DNA from: Peptococcaceae bacterium
Lineage (GTDB): Bacteria > Bacillota > Peptococcia > DRI-13 > PHAD01
Assembly: GCA_024655825.1 (NCBI GenBank)
Contig: JANLFJ010000022.1
Location: forward strand, 1 to 48,266
Reading direction: 5' to 3'
DNA: 48,266 nt
The notes under the pieces were generated by a model. It ran no database searches, was not told where the DNA came from, and worked only from the letters and a program-made list of their open reading frames with translations. Positions 16,589 through 25,064 of the stretch are shown one piece after another. The number at the start of each line of letters is the position of its first letter. Positions within the stretch are counted from its first letter, which is position 1. Position numbers and translations under genes: made by a program.

Positions 16589-17737
16589 ATGGCTAAATAT
16601 AAAACCCTTATCCTGGGAGGCGGTATAGGCGGCATCGTTGCCTCCCAGGTGCTGAAAAAAGCCCTGGGAAAGGAAATGCAGGTAACGGTTGTGGATAAAG
16701 AAGAAAACCACTATTTTTCATCTTCCTATCCTTTCTTGTTAATCGGAAAAAGAAAGCCGGAGGAAGTCACAAGAAAACTGGCCAGACTTGAAAAAAAAGG
16801 CATAGAATTCATCCACACGGAAGTGACAGCATTAAATCCCGCTCAAAAGCTTGTAACCACTGACCAGGGAACCATGAGCTGTGACTACTTGGTAATCGCC
16901 CTGGGCGCAGAGTACAACCCTGAAACCGTACCAGGCTTTTCCCGCAACGCTTACAACATTTATGACTTTAAAGAGCTGTTGAAAGCGAGGGAAGCCCTTT
17001 TTAACATGAGAAGCGGGCATGTAGTCCTCTTCATATCCAGCACCCCTTACAAATGCCCGCCGGCTCCCTATGAAATGGTGTTCCTGCTCGACCAGTTTTT
17101 CCGACAGAAGGGTCTGCGCTCAAGAATCGAACTGACCCTGGTAACTCCCGATCTTTCTCCTGAGCCGCTGGCCGGGCCCCTGGTCGGCAGGAGCGTCAGG
17201 AACATGCTGGCGAAGAAAGGCATCAACCTGCTAACGGAAGCGAAGGTAATAAGACTTGAACCTGGAACCCTTGTTCTTGACCACGGGGAAATAAAAGGCG
17301 ACCTCTTCCTGGGCATCGCTCCGCACCGGGCCCCGTCTGTTCTGCGCGAAACCGGCCTGGTGGACGAAGCCGGCTGGGTCAAGGTAGACCCATACCAGCT
17401 CACAACCGGCTGCCCCAGTGTTTACGCCGTCGGTGATGCGACAGCCATCAGGCTTCCCGTCATCGGCGCTCTGGCTCCTAAAGCCGGCATCTTCGCTCAT
17501 TACCAGGCCGAAGTGACGGCAAGGAATATCGCTCTTTTGGCGCGGGGTAAAAAGCCCGTTTACCGCTACACGGGCAAGGGCGCCTGCATAATGAACACCG
17601 GCTTCGGTCGGGCCCGTTATTCAACAGTCCACTACTATCGCCAGCCGGCTCCCTTTATTACCCTGCTCAGGCCGGCCAAGCCAGCCTACTGGGCTAAAAT
17701 ACTCTTTGAAAAATACTGGCTTAACCGGTGGCTCTAA
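16589..17737 (+). CDS. SQR/FCSD-like FAD-dependent sulfide oxidoreductase
   Basis: A 382-residue flavoprotein of the sulfide:quinone oxidoreductase superfamily. The N-terminal dinucleotide fold has GGGIGG at 10-15 and the second FAD motif is VYAVGDATAI. Cys156 in TPYKCPPAPYE and Cys333 in GACIMNTG are spaced like the redox cysteine pair of SQR. The C-terminus (YWAKILFEKYWLNRWL) is amphipathic and fits peripheral membrane attachment. It would oxidise sulfide to sulfane sulfur, passing electrons to quinone; a different acceptor is possible. The ribosome site is weak (GGTG) and no separate promoter is evident, so it may depend on readthrough of the preceding terminator. Confidence 0.8.
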   Translation: MAKYKTLILGGGIGGIVASQVLKKALGKEMQVTVVDKEENHYFSSSYPFLLIGKRKPEEVTRKLARLEKKGIEFIHTEVTALNPAQKLVTTDQGTMSCDYLVIALGAEYNPETVPGFSRNAYNIYDFKELLKAREALFNMRSGHVVLFISSTPYKCPPAPYEMVFLLDQFFRQKGLRSRIELTLVTPDLSPEPLAGPLVGRSVRNMLAKKGINLLTEAKVIRLEPGTLVLDHGEIKGDLFLGIAPHRAPSVLRETGLVDEAGWVKVDPYQLTTGCPSVYAVGDATAIRLPVIGALAPKAGIFAHYQAEVTARNIALLARGKKPVYRYTGKGACIMNTGFGRARYSTVHYYRQPAPFITLLRPAKPAYWAKILFEKYWLNRWL

Positions 17738-17750
17738 GCGCTTCAATCTA

Positions 17751-18542
17751 TCAACTGTCCAGTCCTTTATAAACTCCCGGCACACGATCATGGTAACAAG
17801 TCATGTATTCCCTTACCTTCTTGACCTGTTCCAAGTCTATATCGGCCAGCAACAGTTCCTCGTCCTCCGAACCTTCCGCCAGGACATCACCGGATGGGTC
17901 CACAACCATGGAATGCCCGAAAAAAAGATATCTTCCTTCCTTTCCGACCCTGTTAACGCCAGCCACAAACATTTGGTTCTCGATTGCCCGGGCCTGTATG
18001 AGAATACGCCACGGGTGAATCCTGGGCATTGGCCACTGGGCCGGAACAAACAACACCTGGGCTCCGTCCAAAGCCAGCGCGCGAACCAGCTCCGGGAACC
18101 GCAAGTCATAACAGATGATGACGGCGCATTTAACTCCGTCCAGTTCAAAGACCGCCCTCTGCTCGCCCGCCGCCAGGTATTGATCTTCCCTCATCAGGCG
18201 AAAGAGATGAACCTTGTCATACCTGGCAACATTGCGGCCTTCTCGGTCAAAGACGTAACTGGTATTATAGATACGGCCGTCCCTCATGTCCGCAATGGAA
18301 CCGGCGACTATATTTATTCCGTGACGGCGGGCCAGTTCCCCCATTGCTTCTGCGGACGGAAAACCGGCCCTGTCCGCCAGGTTCGGCACCTCCTTAACGG
18401 CATAGCTGGAATTCCACATTTCCGGTGCAATAACCACATCAGCCTTGTTTTCCACAGCTTTCTCCGCCATCATCCTCATCTTCTCCAGGTTTGCCCGCGG
18501 GTCGCCGAAGACGATCCCGGCCTGCAGCAAAGCCAAGCGCAT
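17751..18542 (-). CDS. Nitrilase-superfamily carbon-nitrogen hydrolase
   Basis: A 263-residue cytosolic amidase with the Glu-Lys-Cys triad: Glu41 in IAPEMW, Lys110 in RYDKVHLF and Cys144 in VIICYDLRFPEL. The pattern is closest to the omega-amidase/YafV-like branch, which hydrolyses omega-amides of dicarboxylic acids, but substrate cannot be fixed. The gene begins one base after the stop of the hydrogenase-like gene, so it is the third cistron of that unit. It is convergent with the SQR-like gene. Confidence 0.85.
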   Translation of the reverse strand: MRLALLQAGIVFGDPRANLEKMRMMAEKAVENKADVVIAPEMWNSSYAVKEVPNLADRAGFPSAEAMGELARRHGINIVAGSIADMRDGRIYNTSYVFDREGRNVARYDKVHLFRLMREDQYLAAGEQRAVFELDGVKCAVIICYDLRFPELVRALALDGAQVLFVPAQWPMPRIHPWRILIQARAIENQMFVAGVNRVGKEGRYLFFGHSMVVDPSGDVLAEGSEDEELLLADIDLEQVKKVREYMTCYHDRVPGVYKGLDS

Positions 18543-18543
18543 T

Positions 18544-19875
18544 CTATTGTTTACCCTCCTTTTGCTTTTTCTCGTTCATCGAAGGCGGCAGTTTGCTGGA
18601 TAGTGCCACCATTCTTTCCGCCAGTTCGGCGACTTTCTCCCGCAGTTTAAAAACACAGTCAACCTCATTGCCCTGCCCGCGGACGATGTCTTCCGCCAGG
18701 GCCCGGCATGTTGGAGCCCCGCATGAACCGCAGTCCAAGCCGGGCAGCGATTTGTGGATTTCATCCAGTGCTTCCATTTTTCTGATCGCTTCGGCCAGAT
18801 CATCATCCAGTTTCAATACGGCCTGCGGCTGCAGATTTTCCGTCCAGGTAAAATCCTGCCATTTAGTCCCTTCAGGCAGCTCCGGCAGCAGGTCCACCGG
18901 CTGGCCTGCCCGTTTAGCCAGAGCCACAATGCGCGTTTTGGCCATAAAAGGATTTTCCACGGTGAGCGGCCCGCCTACGCAGCCGCCAACGCAGGCCAGG
19001 GCTTCGATAAAATCGACCTCTTTCAGTTTTCCCATTACCACATCTTCCAGGACATGGGCCACATTGACAAGGCCGTCAACCGACAAACTGCTGCGTTTGG
19101 GAAGCAATCTCATTTCGCCGCCTGACACAGCCCAGTGAATACCGGAACCAGTTGATTTTTGCAAGCGGGGTGCTCCTTTCATCTCTTCAAGCATACCGTA
19201 CAGCGGCCCATAAATGTCGGAAATTGCTATTACCCCGTCAACGAAAGACTTTCTCCTGCCGATGGGGTTTTTTACTGCCGTAAACTTGGCCGCGCATGGA
19301 GATATAAAAAACACCCCGACCTCATCCAGCGGGCAGCCTTCCTCTTCCATTTCCATCTTGGCCATGCGGGCGGCCGCCTCCATGGGCGAATCAACCGGTA
19401 AAATGTTATTAATCAACTCAGGAAAACGCACCCTGATCAATCTCACCACAGCTGGACAGGCTGAAGAAATTACCGGTTTGGGTAGTTCCTTTTCCCTGAA
19501 ATATTCCCCGCTTACACGGGACACTATCTCCGCTCCTCTTGCCACTTCCCATACCCTGGCAAAGCCCAGTTCCAAAAGCCCGGCAATGACCATGTCAACC
19601 GTGGTCCCGGCCTTAAACTGTCCATACAACGTGGGGGCCGGCAGCGCCACCGGATAGCGGAAACGTTTTATTTCTTCAAGCGTGTTGGTTACCGCCATTT
19701 TGGCATGCTGGGGGCAAATGCGGATACACTCCCCGCAGTCTATACACCGCTCATCAATGATTTTGGCCTTTCCTTCCTTTACCCTGATGGCTTCCGTGGG
19801 ACAGTGCTTGATGCAATTAGTACACCCCACGCATTTATCTTTATTGAGAGTTACCGCATGAAAATAGGAAGTCAT
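18544..19875 (-). CDS. [FeFe]-hydrogenase-like iron-sulfur protein, probable sensory type
   Basis: A 443-residue protein. Residues 10-58 hold two [4Fe-4S] ferredoxin motifs (Cys15/18/21/25 and 44/47/50/54). The hydrogenase large-domain motifs are altered but keep the four H-cluster cysteines: SSACPAV (Cys140), SPCAAK (Cys194), ALACVGGCVGG (Cys295, Cys299). Ala139 replaces the proton-transfer Cys of catalytic enzymes, and the Glu after the second motif is absent. A further Fe-S domain with CGSCGAPTC (Cys382/385/390) and Cys407 closes the core. Such features occur in putative sensory hydrogenases. Its ATG abuts the stop of an anti-sigma-type HATPase gene, supporting a signalling role. Confidence 0.8.
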   Translation of the reverse strand: MTSYFHAVTLNKDKCVGCTNCIKHCPTEAIRVKEGKAKIIDERCIDCGECIRICPQHAKMAVTNTLEEIKRFRYPVALPAPTLYGQFKAGTTVDMVIAGLLELGFARVWEVARGAEIVSRVSGEYFREKELPKPVISSACPAVVRLIRVRFPELINNILPVDSPMEAAARMAKMEMEEEGCPLDEVGVFFISPCAAKFTAVKNPIGRRKSFVDGVIAISDIYGPLYGMLEEMKGAPRLQKSTGSGIHWAVSGGEMRLLPKRSSLSVDGLVNVAHVLEDVVMGKLKEVDFIEALACVGGCVGGPLTVENPFMAKTRIVALAKRAGQPVDLLPELPEGTKWQDFTWTENLQPQAVLKLDDDLAEAIRKMEALDEIHKSLPGLDCGSCGAPTCRALAEDIVRGQGNEVDCVFKLREKVAELAERMVALSSKLPPSMNEKKQKEGKQ

Positions 19876-20328
19876 CTAAGCCTGCTCCTCCGTTTCCCAA
19901 ATAGCCATTTTCACCCTGGTCCCCTTCCCCGCTTGGGACTCTATGGTAAACTCGTTTGCGCAGCTGCGCATATTGGGAAGCCCCATCCCGGCTCCAAACC
20001 CCATTTCCCGGATGTGTTCCGGCGCTGTTGAATACCCCGCTTCCATAGCCAGTTCCACATCCGGTATTCCAGGCCCTTTGTCTTGTGCCGTGATGATTAT
20101 TTTGAGCGGGTTGATCTCCGCCTCCAAAAAGCCCCCCCAGGAATGGATTACAATATTCATTTCCGCTTCATACGTGGCAATTGCCGCACGCCTGATGACA
20201 TCCGCGGAAAAGCCGAGCTGGAGCAGCAACCGCTTGATCTTGGAGCTTGCTTCTCCTGCTCGGACAAAGTCCCCCTGTTCAACTGGAAACCTGATTTTGA
20301 TAGGCTCAACCCGGGATTTGTCGTTCAT
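19876..20328 (-). CDS. HATPase anti-sigma factor-like protein (RsbW/SpoIIAB type)
   Basis: A 150-residue stand-alone GHKL ATPase without a dimerisation-phosphoacceptor domain. The N box is YEAEMNIVIH, G1 is DKGPGIPD and G2 is GFGAGMGLPN. Proteins of this class phosphorylate anti-anti-sigma factors or bind sigma factors; here the partner may instead be the hydrogenase-like protein encoded immediately downstream with no gap. The only plausible ribosome sites (AAAGGAAC, GGCGGC) are imperfectly placed, so expression may be low. Confidence 0.82.
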   Translation of the reverse strand: MNDKSRVEPIKIRFPVEQGDFVRAGEASSKIKRLLLQLGFSADVIRRAAIATYEAEMNIVIHSWGGFLEAEINPLKIIITAQDKGPGIPDVELAMEAGYSTAPEHIREMGFGAGMGLPNMRSCANEFTIESQAGKGTRVKMAIWETEEQA

Positions 20329-20413
20329 CCAGCCGCCGCACGTTCCTTTTATTATTCATTCAACAGAGAGTAACCTGATTGTTTTCAAAGTCGTTAAAGG
20401 TGATCCGTAATTC

Positions 20414-20767
20414 TTGTCGAAAAATATTAACCATAGAATTAATAATTTAATAACATTCGAGTCCGGGGGTGTTTCTTTGAAATCATTAACTTCAAGTTTC
20501 ACTTTTTATCTTACCATAATTCTTGCCTCACTGCTTCTGGGTATGTTTCTCAGAACACGTATCGATGCTTACCGTACCAAAATTTTGATACGGGAACTGG
20601 AAAACCACCTGGGGCAAAAACTGCCTTGCTATAAAAAAAACCGGGATCAGATAAACTGGGAAAAAGTGCTCAAAATGCTGAAAAACGAACCCACGACCCA
20701 GCAGGTCGCCGGCTGGCGGCAGCGTGTAAAAGACAAAATCAAAACAGCGGGAAGAACGAAAAGATAA
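20414..20767 (+). CDS. Single-pass membrane protein of unknown function
   Basis: An open frame of up to 117 residues with one transmembrane helix (FTFYLTIILASLLLGMFL) and a basic cytoplasmic tail ending KDKIKTAGRTKR. The TTG at 20414 has AAGGTGAT upstream; a TTG at 20477 with GGGGGTG before it gives 96 residues and starts just before the helix. I do not recognise a family. Codon use is ordinary for the region, and no competing gene lies opposite, so it is probably real. Confidence 0.5.
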   Translation: MSKNINHRINNLITFESGGVSLKSLTSSFTFYLTIILASLLLGMFLRTRIDAYRTKILIRELENHLGQKLPCYKKNRDQINWEKVLKMLKNEPTTQQVAGWRQRVKDKIKTAGRTKR

Positions 20768-20819
20768 AGAAAGCGCCGGCAACACACATGGAGGGCGCAC
20801 CACAGTCTCGGGGAAGGCA

Positions 20820-21587
20820 TCAAGCCTTCCCCGTAAGCGCATTATAAAGCCTTTCAAGTATTTCCCCGGCACTACCGCGCAGGATCAGGTCCGCCTCATG
20901 ATCCATAACGGTCGGTCCCTTGTTGATAATGGCCAATTTTGCGTCTCTTTCCCTGGCCATAACGGGAAAATAATTGGCAGGGGAAACCTCCAGTGATGAG
21001 CCTATCACCACAAAAAGACGAGCTCTTTTCGTTTCCATTTCCGCCTGCCGCAGCGCCTCATCCGGCAGCCTTTCACCGAACAATATCACTCCCGGTTTAA
21101 TCATCCCGCCGCAGGCCGTGCAGGTAGGAATTTCTTGTTCCTCCAGGACCTCTGCCGGGTAGCCCTTTTTACACTTCAAGCATTGGGCTTCGCGCAAGTT
21201 TCCGTGAAGCTCGATCACCCTGGTGGCTCCGCCCCTCTGGTGCAGGCCGTCCACATTCTGCGTAATTATGGCGTTTAGGAGCCTTTCTTGCTGTAACTTG
21301 CCCAGGATTTCATGCCCGCGGTTCGGCCTGGCTTTGCCGAGATTGGATAAACGCATCCTGTAAAAATTGTAAAAGTCCAGGGGGTTTTCATAGAGAGCTG
21401 AAACCGTGGCTATCCTGCTGGGATCCACACCGCGCCATAACCCTTGGGGAGAGCGAAAATCAGGCAGCCCCGATTCCGTGCTCATACCGGCTCCCGTCAA
21501 CACGACCCGGTAGTCTGCTTCGCGCCACCATTCAACCAGCCTGTCTATTTCTTCCGGCGCATACCCGCCAACCCCAGTCTTAAACAT
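20820..21587 (-). CDS. SIR2-family NAD-dependent protein deacylase
   Basis: Removes acyl groups from protein lysines using NAD. The 255-residue protein has GAGMSTESGLPDFRS (NAD loop), TQNVDGLHQRGG with the catalytic region, ELHGN (catalytic His), a zinc ribbon CLKCKKGY...CTACGG, and IGSSLEVSPANYFP. The ATG at 21587 is preferred since AAAGGAAC precedes it; a frame to 21626 lacks a site. It follows the response regulator by 35 bases, making it the last cistron of the HEAT-kinase-regulator unit. A 10-bp hairpin (20809-20833) overlaps its last codons. Confidence 0.9.
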   Translation of the reverse strand: MFKTGVGGYAPEEIDRLVEWWREADYRVVLTGAGMSTESGLPDFRSPQGLWRGVDPSRIATVSALYENPLDFYNFYRMRLSNLGKARPNRGHEILGKLQQERLLNAIITQNVDGLHQRGGATRVIELHGNLREAQCLKCKKGYPAEVLEEQEIPTCTACGGMIKPGVILFGERLPDEALRQAEMETKRARLFVVIGSSLEVSPANYFPVMARERDAKLAIINKGPTVMDHEADLILRGSAGEILERLYNALTGKA

Positions 21588-21622
21588 ATCGCTGTTCCTT
21601 TCCATACTCTGATAACATGGTC

Positions 21623-22315
21623 TCACTTTACTGCGCGCAGCATATAACCCACTCCGCTGCAGGTTACAATCATTTCGGGATTACCGGGATCTGTTTCGAT
21701 TTTTTGCCTCAACCTCCCGATGCTTACCCGCAGATAATGGGTGCAGTCCTTGTATTCATTGCCCCAGATAGCCTGCAGGAGCTCTTCGTGCGATACAACC
21801 TTTTCCGAATTGCTGGCCAGGATGGTGAGCAGCTTAAACTCTGTCGGTGTAAGATGCACGTTTTGTCCGTTTATGACAACCTGTCTCTGGGCCAGGTCGA
21901 TGAGAATATTGCCAATCCGGATTTTATCCGTGGGCGCCTGTAAAACATTGCTCCTGGCCCTTCGCATCACCGCGTTAATCCGGGCAAGAAGCTCTTCCAC
22001 CGCAAACGGCTTGGTAATATAATCATCAGCCCCCGCGTTAAGACCGTCCACTGAATCCTGAGTATTGTCCTTTGCGGTAATCATGATAATTGGCACATCG
22101 GAAACGCTCCGAATTCGCCGGCACACTTCAAGCCCATCCATTACCGGGAGCATAATATCCAAGATAATTACATTGGGATTCGCCGACTCAAATTGGGCAA
22201 TCGCTTCCGCTCCGTTCGTAGCCGAAACTACTTCATACCCGCTGGCGCGCAAATTGGCCCGCACAAAACGTAAGATATTGGACTCATCGTCAACGACCAA
22301 GGCTACCGGTTTCAA
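21623..22315 (-). CDS. OmpR/KdpE-type response regulator
   Basis: A 230-residue DNA-binding regulator. The receiver has VVDDE (acidic pocket), LDIMLP (phospho-acceptor Asp near 54) and ITKPF (Lys). The winged-helix domain at about 130-228 has LTPTEFKLLTILASN and VSIGRLRQKIE, ending GVGYMLRAVK. The TTG start overlaps the kinase stop by 4 bases, with GGGGG upstream, so the pair is coupled. KdpE-like in overall sequence, but no potassium-transport genes are here. Confidence 0.9.
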   Translation of the reverse strand: MKPVALVVDDESNILRFVRANLRASGYEVVSATNGAEAIAQFESANPNVIILDIMLPVMDGLEVCRRIRSVSDVPIIMITAKDNTQDSVDGLNAGADDYITKPFAVEELLARINAVMRRARSNVLQAPTDKIRIGNILIDLAQRQVVINGQNVHLTPTEFKLLTILASNSEKVVSHEELLQAIWGNEYKDCTHYLRVSIGRLRQKIETDPGNPEMIVTCSGVGYMLRAVK

Positions 22316-25014
22316 CTAACATTACCCCCTTCTTTTTTACATGGTATCGTAAAGTCGAATTGACTTCCCTGCCCTTTATTGCTGGCAACCCAGAGCCTGC
22401 CACCATGGGCTTCCACAATCCCCTTGGATATAGAAAGTCCCAAACCGCTTCCGCCCGCTTCTTTGCCTGCAGCATGGTTGATGCGGTAAAACCTCTCAAA
22501 AATCGCCTCGTAGTACTCTGGATCGATACCAATCCCGTGATCAATCACACTTACCTTCACCATATCCTGTTCTTTTAAATACGCCGTTTTAATCACCAGG
22601 TACGGAGTCTCCTTCGAATATTTTATACCATTTTCCACCAAGTTGCTCAACACCTGTTCAATTCTTCTCTCGTCAACACAAACAAGCGGCAAATCAGGTG
22701 CATGTTCCACGGAAAACTGGACCGGCTGGAACCGCTGCTTGAACCGGCAGAGGACCCGGTGAATGACCTTTCTTATATCAATGACATGAAGGTCAAGCCC
22801 TAAAACCCCGGCCTCAATTTTGGACATGTCCATAATATTGTCAATCAAATCCTGCAGGCGCTTGCTTTCTTCAACGATACCTACCAGGAACTCCCTTTTT
22901 TCTTCCTCCGGCCAGCCAACATCCTTGCGCAAAAGCGACTCAGCGCTGCCTCTGATCGTGGTGAGCGGTGTCCTCAGTTCATGTGAAACTGTGGAAAGGA
23001 TAGAGTTTTTGAGGTACTCAACTTCCTTTTCGCGGGTAATGTCACGGAAAAGATAACCGTAACCAATAAAATTTTGATTGGACATGACGGGAAACCCAAG
23101 TATCAAATAATGACGCGTTTTATCCTTAAGGTTCAACATGGCTTCGCGGTGCTGAAAAGCCTTTTTCTTCTTAAAATCATCCCACAGGTCTTCATAGGGG
23201 ATATTTGCATCAAAATAACTCAAAAAACCCTGCAGCCCTTGGAAAGTAAGCCCTTGCCAGTTAAACTCCTCCATCCCGAATATCCTCGAAAACACCGGGT
23301 TTACGTAAATAATCGTTGCTTTGGCGTCAAAAAGCACAAGTCCTTCATTTATGCTGTCCATCACGGCCAGGAGGGTATTATGTTCTTCATTGATTACATT
23401 AAACAGCGAAACATTGGTAATAACCACGGCCAGCTGGCTGTTGATAGCCTGCATTATCGCCAGTTCCTGCCTGCTGAACCTGTTGGGGAGGCAGCTGGCC
23501 AGGGTTATCGTTCCCAGGATGTTATTGTCGTGGATAATGGGTACGCTGACCAACGAAACAAGCCGTTTCCCGCCCCCGCGAAAGCTCGCCGGTCCTATCT
23601 TTTTATCAAGTTCCTGGATTATTACCGGCTTGCCATCCAGGATCGCTTGTTTCGAGTAGACCTCCAGAAAACGTTCGTATTCCTTTTTTTGCGCGTCCGG
23701 GCAATCAGAAGTGCAGTGAATCAACCTGTCTTCCCTGTCTTTGGTGACCCAAATTGTTACGACCTCCGCTTCAAACAACGACACAATTTCCTGCGCGACA
23801 TTTGCCAGCACATCCGACAGGGCGCGGGTAGTGCTTACAGCGGAGGCAACCGCATAGAGCACTGACAATTCCTTGTTCTTTAATACCAATTCCCGGGTTC
23901 GTTCTTTAACGCGGCTTTCCAGTCCTTCGCTGTGCAGTTTTAAAAGTGTATTGGTATGCTGCATGTTTGCCGCCATATAATTGAATTTTTGAGCCAGCGT
24001 GTTAATCTCAACCGGTAGTTTAGTCCCCTGCAGTTCGACGCGGTGGAACAGGTTCCCTGAAGAAATCTGCTGGCAGGCTTCATTTAAATGGGTCAGCGGT
24101 TTGGCGATATTGTTTTCAAGAAGGCGCCCGATTGACAGGATAACGGCAATGCTAAACGTTATCAAGGCCAGGGATAAGCCGGCCGCCCTGAACAGGGGAA
24201 GCATGACCTCGTACTGGGGAGCGGTAACCCATACGCCCCACCCGAATTCCGGAATTGTGGTGTAACTCGCAATCTCCCAGCGGCCATAAAGCCCGCGGTA
24301 TTCAATCGATCCGCTGTTTTTTTCCTTTAGCTTTTGAAGTACGGGTGAACTCAGTGTAGAAACATTAGGCGCATTGACTTCCGGAAAAGCAAGAAAATGG
24401 CCAATGTTATCTATTAGAATCGTATAGGCTGATGGATAAATCCTGTATTTATCAATAAGAGCGTTCAGATAATTAATATCCAATATGCCCATGATATATC
24501 CGCAAGTGGCGTTTGCTTGCGCAATGGGCACGTAGATAAAAACCGCGGGGCGGCCGGTCCGGTCATAAAAAAAAGAACTAACGAAGGATTTGCCGCTGGC
24601 AGGCAAAGCAGCTTCGTAAATCTGCCGCGAGATTTGTTCTGTTTTTTCGCGGAGGCTTTCTGGTGTTGCCTGCAAAATTTTTGAACTCAGCTGACAGCCC
24701 GGTATGTCTAAATATATTTCGGAAAAGCCCTCGTACTGCCACGCCACCTGTTTGAGAACATCGTTGAGCTCTTCAGGAGAGAGATTCATTCTCCCCACCT
24801 GTTTAGCCAGGGTGTCCACCGCTAAAAGGTGTATTTTCAAGAAGGAAAAAACCTCTTTAGAAATCTGATTAGCCAAAGCAAGATGCTGTTTTTTCAAATT
24901 TTGTCCTTTATTCAGAAAATCATAAGCCAGCATTACCCCCAAAATCAAGGTTGGGATCAAGGCCAAAAGAGCAATGATGCTTACATAATGACGAATCTTC
25001 AGTTTGTATTTCAA
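22312..25014 (-). CDS. Membrane sensor histidine kinase (Cache-HAMP-GAF-PAS-HisKA-HATPase)
   Basis: A 900-residue kinase. Transmembrane helix 1 is at about 10-32; an extracellular Cache-like ligand domain spans about 35-275; helix 2 is about 278-300. HAMP follows (to about 355), then a coiled coil, GAF (about 390-535), PAS (about 545-660), HisKA with SHELRTPLTTIRGSAE, and HATPase with NLVENGIKYS, DHGIGID and GGSGLGLSI. The start is TTG at 25014 with GGAGG 9 bases upstream. The three sensory modules suggest integration of an external small molecule with an internal redox or nucleotide signal; the ligand is unknown. It pairs with the coupled response regulator. Confidence 0.9.
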   Translation of the reverse strand: MKYKLKIRHYVSIIALLALIPTLILGVMLAYDFLNKGQNLKKQHLALANQISKEVFSFLKIHLLAVDTLAKQVGRMNLSPEELNDVLKQVAWQYEGFSEIYLDIPGCQLSSKILQATPESLREKTEQISRQIYEAALPASGKSFVSSFFYDRTGRPAVFIYVPIAQANATCGYIMGILDINYLNALIDKYRIYPSAYTILIDNIGHFLAFPEVNAPNVSTLSSPVLQKLKEKNSGSIEYRGLYGRWEIASYTTIPEFGWGVWVTAPQYEVMLPLFRAAGLSLALITFSIAVILSIGRLLENNIAKPLTHLNEACQQISSGNLFHRVELQGTKLPVEINTLAQKFNYMAANMQHTNTLLKLHSEGLESRVKERTRELVLKNKELSVLYAVASAVSTTRALSDVLANVAQEIVSLFEAEVVTIWVTKDREDRLIHCTSDCPDAQKKEYERFLEVYSKQAILDGKPVIIQELDKKIGPASFRGGGKRLVSLVSVPIIHDNNILGTITLASCLPNRFSRQELAIMQAINSQLAVVITNVSLFNVINEEHNTLLAVMDSINEGLVLFDAKATIIYVNPVFSRIFGMEEFNWQGLTFQGLQGFLSYFDANIPYEDLWDDFKKKKAFQHREAMLNLKDKTRHYLILGFPVMSNQNFIGYGYLFRDITREKEVEYLKNSILSTVSHELRTPLTTIRGSAESLLRKDVGWPEEEKREFLVGIVEESKRLQDLIDNIMDMSKIEAGVLGLDLHVIDIRKVIHRVLCRFKQRFQPVQFSVEHAPDLPLVCVDERRIEQVLSNLVENGIKYSKETPYLVIKTAYLKEQDMVKVSVIDHGIGIDPEYYEAIFERFYRINHAAGKEAGGSGLGLSISKGIVEAHGGRLWVASNKGQGSQFDFTIPCKKEGGNVS

Positions 25015-25064
25015 GCGGTATTACCTCCTGCCGCCCTGATGAGCATTGCTGTGTCAACAACACA

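Noticed and set aside
17706-18650. Long plus-strand open frame (314 aa)
   Set aside because: Opposite the nitrilase gene with its full catalytic triad; a shadow frame.
20809-20833. 10-bp hairpin read as a terminator
   Set aside because: No T-tract on either strand, and one arm encodes the last codons of the sirtuin; it may still have a minor role.
23074-23865. Plus-strand open frame inside the histidine kinase
   Set aside because: Opposite the GAF/PAS part of a well-defined kinase; no ribosome site or family features.
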